From contig DATKQY010000051.1 in NCBI GenBank assembly GCA_035532475.1, positions 1 to 44,652 of the forward strand: a DNA stretch of 44,652 nt. The letters are read 5' to 3'. Under the pieces are notes generated by a model. That model had not been told where the DNA came from and did no database searches. It saw nothing but the letters and a program-made list of their open reading frames with translations. This stretch comes from DATKQY01 sp035532475 (lineage in GTDB: Bacteria > Actinomycetota > Acidimicrobiia > Acidimicrobiales > Bog-793). The first letter of the stretch is position 1. Every line of letters begins with the position of its first letter. A program made the position numbers and the translations under genes. Shown piece by piece: positions 16,067-23,607 of this stretch.

Positions 16067-16438
16067 ATGATCGATCACGTGGCAATCCAGTGCGCCGACG
16101 TCGCGGCCAGCGCGGCCTTCTTCGACTCGGTGCTGGCACCGCTCGGTGGTGCTCGGGTGATGGACTTCGGTCAGGTCATCGGCTTTGGGATCGGCGCGAG
16201 GCCGGTCTTCTGGATCGGGCCGCGCACGACCGGCGAGGGCTTCCGCGAGACCCATCTCGCGTTCAGCGCCCCCGACCGAGCCGCGGTGCGGGCGTTCTAC
16301 GATGCGGCGGTCGCCGCCGGCGCCGAGGTCCTGCACGGGCCGCGGCTCTGGCCCGAGTACCACGCCGACTACTTCGGTGCGTTCGTGCGCGATCCCGACG
16401 GCAACAACGTCGAGGCCGTCTGTCACGTGCCGGACTAG
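16067..16438 (+). CDS. VOC (glyoxalase-like) family protein
   Basis: A 123-residue protein of the vicinal-oxygen-chelate fold. It opens with IDHVAIQCADVAAS and has the second half-domain motif ETHLAFSAPDRAAVRAFYDAA, the RDPDGNNVEAV ending and two possible metal ligands (His4, His in THLAF). Such proteins are small lyases, dioxygenases or antibiotic-binding proteins; the substrate cannot be told. An imperfect -10 (CATGAT) ends 6 bases before the ATG, which fixes the start at 16067 rather than in the upstream extension. Confidence 0.8.
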   Translation: MIDHVAIQCADVAASAAFFDSVLAPLGGARVMDFGQVIGFGIGARPVFWIGPRTTGEGFRETHLAFSAPDRAAVRAFYDAAVAAGAEVLHGPRLWPEYHADYFGAFVRDPDGNNVEAVCHVPD

Positions 16439-16464
16439 CGCGAGCCGCCTGCGCGAGGCTCGCC

Positions 16465-16484
16465 GAGGCGAGGCGAGGCGAGGC
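16465..16484. repeat. Four tandem copies of GAGGC
   Basis: A perfect 5-base tandem repeat, 20 bases long, in the gap after the VOC gene. It is probably a slippage microsatellite. Confidence 0.6.
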
Positions 16485-16551
16485 GCGGCGCCAGCGTCCC
16501 GGAGCGGCGCAGGATCAGCGGGGGAGTCTGCCGCGGGCACGTCCTGTCGCG

Positions 16552-16830
16552 ATGACGGTGGACCTGCTCGGCCTGGAGGCGTGCCGTTCCGAGGCCGGGC
16601 CTTCCGGAGGGCACCCGGCGCGCCTCGGGCGAGACGGTGAGGTCCGCTGGGCCGACGCGGACTACCCGGTATCGAGGTGGAGGAGAGCGCCGAGTACGGG
16701 GGACGCGTCTACGGCCTGTTCGTGTGCGTGCCGGCTCCGGACCGACCGGTCCCGCTCGACCGCCGGATCGTCGCCCTCCCGCGGGCGGCCCAGATCGGTC
16801 CCGCGCTGGTCAACCGGGGCACAGCGCTGT
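16552..16830 (+). pseudogene. Frameshifted hypothetical gene
   Basis: From the ATG at 16552 a frame reads VRWADADYP and then becomes Arg/Ser-rich, while the next frame continues plausibly as IEVEESAEYGG and RVYGLFVCVPAPDRPVPLDRR. The switch occurs at the GG run near 16671, where one missing base would join both parts. The reconstructed product would be about 90 residues or more and is not recognised. Its 3' end approaches the convergent CtaG gene. It may be real but broken, or a sequencing error. Confidence 0.35.
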
Positions 16831-16876
16831 CAGCCCCGCCTTGCGTCCGGCGGAGTCCGGGCCGATGTGGCCGCGC

Positions 16877-17854
16877 TCACCCCTGGTCGTGGCGGGGTGC
16901 CGGGCCACCCTGGAGCGGCACGGAGCCGGTGCGCGCGATCCACGCGAGCTCCCACTCCGACAGCTCCCTGATGACCGGCGGCCGGGGAGGCGCGGAGGGA
17001 TCCCGCGCCTCGGCCGCCGCGGCGTCCCGGTCGGCCCGGGCCCCGGCCCGGTCCTCCGAACGCATCCACTGCAGGTAGATCGGGACGAACGCAGCGAGGG
17101 TAACCACCTCGGTGGAGGTCCACAGCAGCGCCCCGCCGGCGTGCGTGCTCGCCAGGTTGTACATCGAGGCGATCGGGTGCACGTTGGCGAGGATGGCGAC
17201 GCCGAGGAACGCCTCGACGCCGGAGCCGAGCAGGATGTTCAGCATCCTCGCGCCGTGGCCCATGCGCCCGTGCATGATCGGGTCGTTCCCGATCATCGGC
17301 CACCAGTACAGGGTCCCGCCGAAGAAGAAGGTCAGGTTCAAGAAGTCCATCAGCGCCATGTGGTTCATCGCCACGTTGACGAGGGGCGTCAGGAAGAACG
17401 CCACCATGAGCCCGAAGTAGAGGAACCACGCCGTGATCGGGTGGCTGAGCGCGGCGAAGGGGCGGGAGCGGAGCAGCGCGATCCAGCGCTGCTTCGTTCT
17501 GCGGCCGGCCGTCTGGAGCAGCAGGGTCGAGGGCGCCCCGAGCGCGAGCAGCGGCGGCGCGACTGCCATCAGGACCAGGTGCTGGATCACATGCGCCTGG
17601 AAGTAGCTGCCCGTGAAGGCCGCGACGGGCGACTGCAGCGCGATGTCGATCGACACGAGCCCGGCCATGAACGCCGCTGTCCGGCCGCCGGGCCAGCGGC
17701 GGCCGCGCGCGGCGAGGGACCAGTCGGCGCGCAGGTACCAGACCGCGACCGCGACGAGCAGGGCGAGCATGGAGAGGGGGAAGGCGCTCCACTCCCAGTG
17801 CGTCAGCGCGTTGTGCAACGTGAACTCGACGTGACCCATGCCGGTCCCTGGCAT
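16877..17854 (-). CDS. CtaG-like cytochrome c oxidase assembly protein (copy 1)
   Basis: A 325-residue membrane protein of the caa3_CtaG family, which helps insert copper into, or assemble, haem-copper oxidase. About seven hydrophobic segments are visible. Conserved family features are present: YFQAHVIQHLVLMAVAPPLLALGAP (about 85-109), WFLYFGL and a late HxG/NxxxxH segment. Histidines in the first (AHVIQH) and later membrane helices are likely metal ligands. The soluble C-terminal tail (about 270-325) is Asp/Arg-rich and cytoplasmic. It is the last gene of the leftward copper-handling operon. The second copy shares the same layout. Confidence 0.8.
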   Translation of the reverse strand: MPGTGMGHVEFTLHNALTHWEWSAFPLSMLALLVAVAVWYLRADWSLAARGRRWPGGRTAAFMAGLVSIDIALQSPVAAFTGSYFQAHVIQHLVLMAVAPPLLALGAPSTLLLQTAGRRTKQRWIALLRSRPFAALSHPITAWFLYFGLMVAFFLTPLVNVAMNHMALMDFLNLTFFFGGTLYWWPMIGNDPIMHGRMGHGARMLNILLGSGVEAFLGVAILANVHPIASMYNLASTHAGGALLWTSTEVVTLAAFVPIYLQWMRSEDRAGARADRDAAAAEARDPSAPPRPPVIRELSEWELAWIARTGSVPLQGGPAPRHDQG

Positions 17855-17926
17855 CAGACCTCCCCGCGTGTGCTCATCGCCGGGCCCCGTCGTCCCGGTG
17901 TCCGCGCCCGCGGCCGTGCGACCGCA

Positions 17927-18376
17927 TCATCGCACGGTTCGGAGATGATGCACGAGCAGCGTGAAGGTGCACGGCGTCGGGACGTGCGAGGGGACGACGT
18001 GGACGTGGGTGAAGGCGCCGAGCGCGAGAGGGGGAAGCGTGAGCCCGAGCGGCACGATCGCGGCGGCCCACCGGGCGACGAGGGCCCACCGGACCGACCC
18101 GCGGTACCGCGACCGGCCCGCCCTCGCAGCCTCCCCGGGCACGGTGGCGACGAGCGCTCGCGTGGCGGGAGCGACGAGCTCGGCCGTGAGGTCGGGGATC
18201 GGGCCGAGCGCGTGCAGCCGGATCCGGCGGGTGATCGCCGCCAGCCTGGCCTCGAAGTCCCGGCATGACCGGCAGCGGCCGAGGTGCTCGTCGACCTCGG
18301 CGTCGTTCGCCGGCGCTTCCTCACCGTCGAGGCGCGCCGAGAGCGCCTCGCGCACGAGCTCGCACCAGCTCAGCAC
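17927..18376 (-). CDS. Zinc-finger anti-sigma factor
   Basis: A 149-residue putative anti-sigma factor. The N-terminal zinc-binding signature is seen as His31-x3-Cys35-x2-Cys38 (HLGRCRSC), the ZAS layout that binds ECF sigma factors. A hydrophobic segment (about 94-116) follows, so it is likely inner-membrane anchored with an outer C terminus. It lies inside the leftward operon, while an ECF sigma factor is divergent from the operon's head, making the two a likely pair despite the 4.4 kb between them. The start is GTG. Confidence 0.7.
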   Translation of the reverse strand: MLSWCELVREALSARLDGEEAPANDAEVDEHLGRCRSCRDFEARLAAITRRIRLHALGPIPDLTAELVAPATRALVATVPGEAARAGRSRYRGSVRWALVARWAAAIVPLGLTLPPLALGAFTHVHVVPSHVPTPCTFTLLVHHLRTVR

Positions 18377-18484
18377 CGCGGCGCTCCCTGCCGGCGCTCG
18401 CCGGTCTCGAGCGGCCGGGCACCCCGGCCACCCCTCGAGGTGTGCCGGCCGCGGGGCCTGGCCCCCCGGCCCACCGCCGCGCCC

Positions 18485-19390
18485 CTACGCACCGGGGACC
18501 TCGGGCAGCTCGGGCAGCTCGGGCATGGACCGGTGCCGGAGCACCCTGTCGAGCAGCGCGCTCGCCGAGCCCTCCTCCTCGATCGCCCGGCGAATGACGG
18601 CGAGGAGCGCGGGACCCGCCCAGAAGTCGCCGCAGACCCACAGGACCGCCGCACCGAGCTGCTGGTCGGCATAGGGCGAGAGGCTGACGCCGGCCAGGTG
18701 GTCGTAGACCGGGTACCACGAGCTCGTGGTGAAGATGCTGAGCGACATCGCAAGGACGAACATCACGACGTTCGTGCCGACGATCGCCCCAATCTGTCGC
18801 GTGGTCGAGAGCCTCGGGCGGAACGGGTGCGACGGCGTGAGCTGCAGCCAGAAGAAGACGCCCGCGATGAACAGGCTCGAGTGCATGAGCCAGATGTGGA
18901 CCGCCTGGTTCGTCTCGGCGAGATCGAACGCGGCCGGCACGTGCCAGAGGACCATCACCGCGTTGAACAGCACCACCGCGACGAGCCCGTTGCCGAGGAA
19001 GCGCCCGACGGCGCGCAGCGGGCGAGCCCAGGAGCCGAGCATCACCGCCCGCCCGACGGTGCGGCGCACCTTCACGGGGAACGCGAACACGATCGGCAGC
19101 CACGGGGCGCCGGCGACGATCAGCATCGGTGCGAGGAACATGATCAGGACGTGCTCGATCATGTGGACGAAGAAGTAGTCGCTCGACCAGTAGTCGATCG
19201 GCGAGGCCACCGCGACCGCCAGCATCGCGAGGCCGCCGTAGAAGGCGAAGGAGCGCTTGCGCCGCTGCCGGGCACGCCCGGGTCTCGAGCGCCGCTGCAG
19301 GCGGCGCATCCCGAGCTCGTTCAGCACGACGAGGACGGCCGCGATGACGACGAACGGGTCGAAGGACCAGTGTGCGGTGACGTAGCTCAT
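18485..19390 (-). CDS. CtaG-like cytochrome c oxidase assembly protein (copy 2)
   Basis: A 301-residue second member of the caa3_CtaG family with about seven membrane segments. Conserved positions include SSDYFFVHMIEHVLIMFLAPMLIVAGAP (about 67-94) and WLMHSSLFIAGVFFWLQL. It differs from copy 1 in the Arg-rich N-terminal loop (RRSRPGRARQRRKR) and in a C-terminal tail that ends in acidic Pro repeats (ELPELPE). It starts only about 90 bases after the upstream secreted-protein gene. Two paralogues in one operon are unusual. Confidence 0.78.
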   Translation of the reverse strand: MSYVTAHWSFDPFVVIAAVLVVLNELGMRRLQRRSRPGRARQRRKRSFAFYGGLAMLAVAVASPIDYWSSDYFFVHMIEHVLIMFLAPMLIVAGAPWLPIVFAFPVKVRRTVGRAVMLGSWARPLRAVGRFLGNGLVAVVLFNAVMVLWHVPAAFDLAETNQAVHIWLMHSSLFIAGVFFWLQLTPSHPFRPRLSTTRQIGAIVGTNVVMFVLAMSLSIFTTSSWYPVYDHLAGVSLSPYADQQLGAAVLWVCGDFWAGPALLAVIRRAIEEEGSASALLDRVLRHRSMPELPELPEVPGA

Positions 19391-19478
19391 GGCTGGCGAC
19401 CGACCTCCCCGTGGCGCCCCTGCTGCCCGCCCGCGCCCGCCCCGCCGGTCGACGGCGCGGTGCGGCTGTCCGCGGCGG

Positions 19479-20699
19479 TCATCCCGAGGAGCCGAACTCG
19501 ATCGGGACCCGGACGACCGCCGTGCGCGTCCAACTATGCCTCGTCGGGGCGAGGGTCCAGTCGCTCAGCACCGTGTCGTTGACGGCCAGCGCGTCGACGC
19601 GTCCCCTCGGGCCGAAGGCGAGGGTGGCGGTCGCCGCCGGCGGCGGCGGCAGCGCCTGCCACGGCGTGCCCGGCCCGGTGACGATCTCCGCCCGCTCGCG
19701 GCCCGAGGCGTCGCCCACCAGGGCGAACTCGCCGAGCCCGGCGGCAGGACCGACCGAGACCAGCCGCTCGGAGCGGGCGAGGTCGATCGCCGGCGAGGTG
19801 GACCAGCGCGCTTGCGTCAAGCCCGACCAGGCCACGAGGAGGCGGCCCGACGAACGATCGGAGAGGGCCAGCAGCACGTCCACGCCCGTGCCCGCCCGCG
19901 CCAGGCGCACGACCTCGACCCTGGCCGCACCGGCGTCTCGGGGAAGCGCCGGTCCGGCGAGGTGCCATCCCGCTGGGCCGTCGCCGAACACGCCGACCAC
20001 GCCGGGCCGGTCGCACGCCGCACCGACGAGCGCGGCGCCCGTGGGGCCGTAGGCGACGGCGGTGAGGGCGGTCACCCCGCACCTGCGCCCGGCGCTCGAC
20101 CCCGCGAGCGACGCCTGTGTGACGAGGGTGTGCCAGGCGGACCCGCTGCCACCGAGTGCCTGTACGAGCGGTGCGCGGCCGCCGTTGGCCAGCGCCAGCT
20201 CGCGCCCGCCGGGGGCCGCGGCGAGGGCGTCGGGTCCCGTTCCGAGCGCAGACGCCGGCGGGATGGGCGACCAGCTGGTGCCGTTCGGGGTGGCGACGAG
20301 CGGGGAGAAGTCGAGGCGGTTCGACGGCCGGACGCCGACGACGAGGGAGCTGCCGCCGGGGGTCGCGAGGTCGAGCCCGCCGTTCGTCGCCACCGCCAGC
20401 GATGCGGCGCGGTCGGTCCAGTGGGCGCCGGTCCGGCTCGGCAGCTCGAAGAGCTGCCAGAACGTGCCGAGCGGCTCGTCGAGATGGCCCATCGGCAGGC
20501 TCGCCCACGTGCCGCCGGCGGTCGAGATCGAGGTCGCCCCCGGTGCCTCGAGGAGCGGGCGTGCCGGTGGCACCGACGCGGCGACGGCGCCACGGCCGAG
20601 CGCCGCGGCCGCGGCGCCGGCAACGAGGAGGACCAGGACGGCCAGCAGGGCGCGTGCCCGGTAGGCACGGTGTCGTGGCATCGATCCTGGCGGCTTCAT
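19479..20699 (-). CDS. Secreted protein of unknown function, propeller-like
   Basis: A 406-residue exported protein with an N-terminal signal peptide or anchor (YRARALLAVLVLLVAGAAAAAL, about 12-33). The mature part is beta-rich and contains repeated Trp/Gly/Ser turn motifs, such as GTSWSPIPPASAL, SAWHTLVTQASL and TPWQALPPPPAA, at roughly 60-residue intervals, as in a BNR/beta-propeller protein. No catalytic motif is seen and I do not recognise a named family. Its ATG overlaps the stop of the SCO1-fusion gene (ATGA), so the two are translationally coupled and should act together outside the membrane. Confidence 0.65.
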   Translation of the reverse strand: MKPPGSMPRHRAYRARALLAVLVLLVAGAAAAALGRGAVAASVPPARPLLEAPGATSISTAGGTWASLPMGHLDEPLGTFWQLFELPSRTGAHWTDRAASLAVATNGGLDLATPGGSSLVVGVRPSNRLDFSPLVATPNGTSWSPIPPASALGTGPDALAAAPGGRELALANGGRAPLVQALGGSGSAWHTLVTQASLAGSSAGRRCGVTALTAVAYGPTGAALVGAACDRPGVVGVFGDGPAGWHLAGPALPRDAGAARVEVVRLARAGTGVDVLLALSDRSSGRLLVAWSGLTQARWSTSPAIDLARSERLVSVGPAAGLGEFALVGDASGRERAEIVTGPGTPWQALPPPPAATATLAFGPRGRVDALAVNDTVLSDWTLAPTRHSWTRTAVVRVPIEFGSSG

Positions 20700-22552
20700 G
20701 AGGAGTGGATCACGTGCTCGATCGAGCTCGTGAGGGTGACGGCGAAGGAGGAGCGGGTGGCGGTGGTGCCCGGTCCCGGGTCGGTGTTGAGGACGTAGCG
20801 CGTGAAGCCCGCGGCGTCGATGACGTAGGCGATGTCGCTGTGGGCGATCATCGCTCCGCCGGGCGAGTAGGCGACCTGCTCGCCGAAGGCGTTCCACACC
20901 CGCTTGAGGGCGGCGGCCGATCCCGTGAGGAACATCCAGTTGCGCAGGCCGTCCAGGCCCTCCTGGCGGTCGAAGGCGTTCAGGTAGGCGCGGGCGCGGT
21001 AGAGGGGATTGACGACGACCGCCACGAGCTCGACATTGTGGGCATCGCCGCCGAGAAGGCGGTCGGCGTCCTTGAACTCCTGCGCGATGATCGGGCAGTC
21101 CGAGACGCAGACGGGGTCGAGGAAGGTCAGCGCGATCGTCCTGCCGCGCAACCTCGCGAGCGTGACCGGCGTGCCGTACTGGTCGACCAGCTGGAAGTGC
21201 GGTGCCGGGATATCCGTCGCGCTCGGGGTGCCGTCGATCGCCTGGGCGAGGATCGGGTCGGCGTTCGGGTTCGTCGACGCGATCGCCATCGGCGCCGCGC
21301 CGAGCAACGTCACGGCGACGGCGCCGAGCGCGGCGAGCGAGCGGAGGACGTAGGCGGGCTGGGTGGCGACACGTTCCCGCCACGGGACCCGTGCGGACGC
21401 CATGGCCGGGAAGGGGACCACGGTATCGGCCCGGACCGCCACCCTCGTGAGGCAGAGATAACCGGCCACGAGGACGACCAGCATGGGGATCATGCTGTTC
21501 GGGTCGGTGCCCACGCCGCCGAGGAAGCCGAGGTCCTCGACGAGCAGCCAGTCGGCGATGCAGAGCACGGCGGCGGCGGCGAGAGCGACCCGCACGACCG
21601 GCACCCGGCCGGTGAGGAGCGCCAGCCCGATCGCGCCGAGCGCGACGACGACGAAGAGGTTGACGGCAAAGCCGTGGGCAACGTCGAAGGCGGCGAAGCT
21701 CGCCACCCACGACGAGAGGAACCCCGGCTGCGGCGTCGCGGCCATCTGGCGCACCATGCCCGGCAGTGTCCCGAGCGTCGAGCTCCCCCGGAGGTGACCC
21801 TGCCAGTAGCCGCGCCCGGGCCACGCCTGCAGGAGCGCCATACCGACGAAGAAGCTCCCCATGACGCGGAGGAGCCCGCGTCCGAGGCGCGGACCTGTCC
21901 AGTACCGCTCCGGCAGGGCGAGGAGCACGCCGGCGAGAGCGTAGAAGACGACGGCGCCCGGCGCCCCGAAGAGCCAGCTCAACCCTGGCGCGAAGATCCC
22001 GCCGAAGCTCTCGCCGAAGATCCACACGAGCGCCCCCCAACCGAGGCTGGCGAGCCCGGCCAGACGGGACCAGCGCCCGCGCGGGGCGACGAGCAGCAGG
22101 AGCCCGACGCCGACTTGGATCCAGACCGCCGACGCCGACGCGGCGATCGGGTGGTCGTTCCAGATCGTGCCGCCCACGTTGACGAGGTGCTGCACCCAGG
22201 CCGGCGAGGCGGCCGCGGTCGGCTTGATCACCCGTGGCGCCATGGCGAGCGGCATCGAGGCCTGGGCCTGGAGGACGCCGTCGAAGATCCAGAGCAGGCC
22301 GAATCCGATCCGCAGCAGCCGGCGTCCGACCGGCTCGAGGTCGGCCGGGGACGTCCGCCGCGCAACGGCCGATGCCGGGCCGTCGGAAGCGGCGACGGCC
22401 CGGCGCAGCTGCACCGTGCGCAGCACGTTCCACGCCGCGATGACGATCGCAAGCAGCGCCAGGACGACGAGTCCTTGGTGCAGGAGCATCGAGTGGAACG
22501 CCGAGACGATCGTCGCGTTGGTCGGTTGGAGCCCCGAGCTCATCCCCGGCAT
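20696..22552 (-). CDS. Polytopic membrane domain fused to SCO1/SenC copper chaperone
   Basis: A 618-residue fusion. The first 420 residues have about nine to ten hydrophobic segments, including a DoxX-like unit (RIGFGLLWIFDGVLQ at about 80-95). The last 165 residues are a SCO1 thioredoxin-fold domain with the copper-binding pair Cys482-x3-Cys486 (DPVCVSDCP) and the third ligand His571 (AHSDIAYVID). SCO1 delivers copper or reduces the CuA site of cytochrome oxidase. The SCO domain follows a hydrophobic segment, so it sits outside the membrane. The gene heads the leftward operon with both CtaG copies. The fusion to the large membrane part is unusual; the DoxX label is tentative. Confidence 0.75.
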   Translation of the reverse strand: MPGMSSGLQPTNATIVSAFHSMLLHQGLVVLALLAIVIAAWNVLRTVQLRRAVAASDGPASAVARRTSPADLEPVGRRLLRIGFGLLWIFDGVLQAQASMPLAMAPRVIKPTAAASPAWVQHLVNVGGTIWNDHPIAASASAVWIQVGVGLLLLVAPRGRWSRLAGLASLGWGALVWIFGESFGGIFAPGLSWLFGAPGAVVFYALAGVLLALPERYWTGPRLGRGLLRVMGSFFVGMALLQAWPGRGYWQGHLRGSSTLGTLPGMVRQMAATPQPGFLSSWVASFAAFDVAHGFAVNLFVVVALGAIGLALLTGRVPVVRVALAAAAVLCIADWLLVEDLGFLGGVGTDPNSMIPMLVVLVAGYLCLTRVAVRADTVVPFPAMASARVPWRERVATQPAYVLRSLAALGAVAVTLLGAAPMAIASTNPNADPILAQAIDGTPSATDIPAPHFQLVDQYGTPVTLARLRGRTIALTFLDPVCVSDCPIIAQEFKDADRLLGGDAHNVELVAVVVNPLYRARAYLNAFDRQEGLDGLRNWMFLTGSAAALKRVWNAFGEQVAYSPGGAMIAHSDIAYVIDAAGFTRYVLNTDPGPGTTATRSSFAVTLTSSIEHVIHSS

Positions 22553-22603
22553 GTGGCGTGCATCCCCGATCGGTCAGTGGCGGCAGGCGCGTCAGGCGCC
22601 GCC

Positions 22604-22661
22604 CGTGTCCCCGTAGTGCCCGTGTCCCCGTAGCGCCCGTAGTGCGCGTGTCCCCGTAGTG
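22604..22661. repeat. 15-base direct repeats in the divergent sigma/SCO1 promoter region
   Basis: CGTGTCCCCGTAGTG occurs at 22604 and 22647 exactly and at 22621 with one change (GTAGCG); a 9-base partial copy lies at 22636. The gap between the divergent genes is about 190 bases, and this is its main structured part. It could be a regulator-binding array or a slippage repeat. Confidence 0.6.
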
Positions 22662-22733
22662 ATAGTGCGCGCCCGGGGGGCGGAAGTTCCCACCCCGCCG
22701 CAAGGTTCCCGCCCGGGTGCCCGTGGTGGGCGC

Positions 22734-22739
22734 TACCGT
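22734..22739 (+). promoter_or_regulatory. -10 box of a probable leaderless promoter (ECF sigma gene)
   Basis: TACCGT ends 7 bases before the GTG at 22747 with no ribosome binding site. The start codon choice rests on this. Confidence 0.4.
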
Positions 22740-22746
22740 CGGGCCC

Positions 22747-23280
22747 GTGGACGAGCTGACCCGGCTCCTCGGAGAGGCACAGGCGGGCGACTCCAGGTCG
22801 CTCGAGGCCTTCGTCCGCCTCACCCAGCCCTCGGTCTGGCGCTTTTGCGCCCATCTCCTCGGACCGGACGACGCCACCGACGCGACGCAAGAGACGTATC
22901 TGGCCGCCTGGCGGGCGATGCCGGCGTTTCGTGGCGACGCGTCGGCCCGTACCTGGCTGTTCGCCATCGCCAGGCGCACCGCCGAGCGGGTGGCGCGCGG
23001 CAGGCGACGCTGGGTCGAGCTCGCCGACCACGCCCTCGGGCCACCGCCGAGCGCGCACCCGGAGCAGGCGGCCGAGCTCGGCGATCTGCTGGCCGGGCTC
23101 GATCTCGACCGCCGCCTCGCGCTGGTCCTCACCCAGATCGTCGGACTCTCGTACGCCGAAGCCGCCGCGGTGTGCGACTGCCCCGTCGGGACCATCAGGT
23201 CGCGGGTGGCACGCGGCCGGAAGGACCTCATCGAGCGCCTGGAGGCACGGCCCGAGGCGTCGGGCCTGGGCGACACGTAG
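22747..23280 (+). CDS. ECF-type RNA polymerase sigma factor
   Basis: A 177-residue ECF sigma factor. Region 2 runs from about 10 to 80 (DATDATQETYLAAWRAMPAF, then RTWLFAIARR), and region 4 from about 115 to 165 (LVLTQIVGLSYAEAAAVCDCPVGTIRSRVARGR), the HTH that reads the -35. The linker is short, as in the family. It is divergent from the copper-assembly operon, whose fourth gene is a ZAS anti-sigma factor; together they should form a switch that controls that operon. The GTG at 22747 follows a TACCGT box by 7 bases; the longer frame has no support. Confidence 0.88.
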   Translation: MDELTRLLGEAQAGDSRSLEAFVRLTQPSVWRFCAHLLGPDDATDATQETYLAAWRAMPAFRGDASARTWLFAIARRTAERVARGRRRWVELADHALGPPPSAHPEQAAELGDLLAGLDLDRRLALVLTQIVGLSYAEAAAVCDCPVGTIRSRVARGRKDLIERLEARPEASGLGDT

Positions 23281-23607
23281 CTGCGCTCCGGTGACCGTCC
23301 GGACCGCACACGTCATGGCCGGATAGGCCACGGGCCCGGCAGGGAGTCCCCCCAGCCGCGCGGGGCTGATCGCAGCGGGCGACCGGGTCGGGCACCACCC
23401 GAGCGGTCCGGGTCACCACCTCGGCAATGGCCACGCCGCCGACCTGGGACGCCTCGGCCAGTTCGGCGTCGGCACGCGACGATCTCGGTCGGACCGGTCG
23501 CGCCGCTGCGATCGGCCCGGGTCGTTGGCTCGGCTCGGTCCTCGGTCCTCGGTCCCCGGTCCTCGGTCCCCGGTCCCCGGACTACGGTCGACCCGACGCG
23601 CGCGCTG
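23281..23607. other. Gap between converging genes
   Basis: About 330 bases between the ECF sigma gene and HrpB. I see no gene or clear terminator hairpin here; the only structure is the 7-base tandem repeat near its right end. Confidence 0.5.
23534..23580. repeat. Tandem 7-base repeat (CYCGGTC)
   Basis: Six full copies and one partial copy of CTCGGTC or CCCGGTC run without gaps from 23534 to 23580. It lies 28 bases past the 3' end of the HrpB gene and is probably a slippage repeat. Confidence 0.7.

Noticed and set aside
22604..22661. CRISPR array
   Set aside because: Repeat units are 15 bases with spacers of 2 to 11 bases and no cas genes are present.
20700..23309. N-terminal extension of the secreted-protein frame to 1276 residues
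   Set aside because: The frame runs through the SCO1-fusion gene in another frame; the ATG at 20699 with the ATGA overlap and a signal peptide is the real start.
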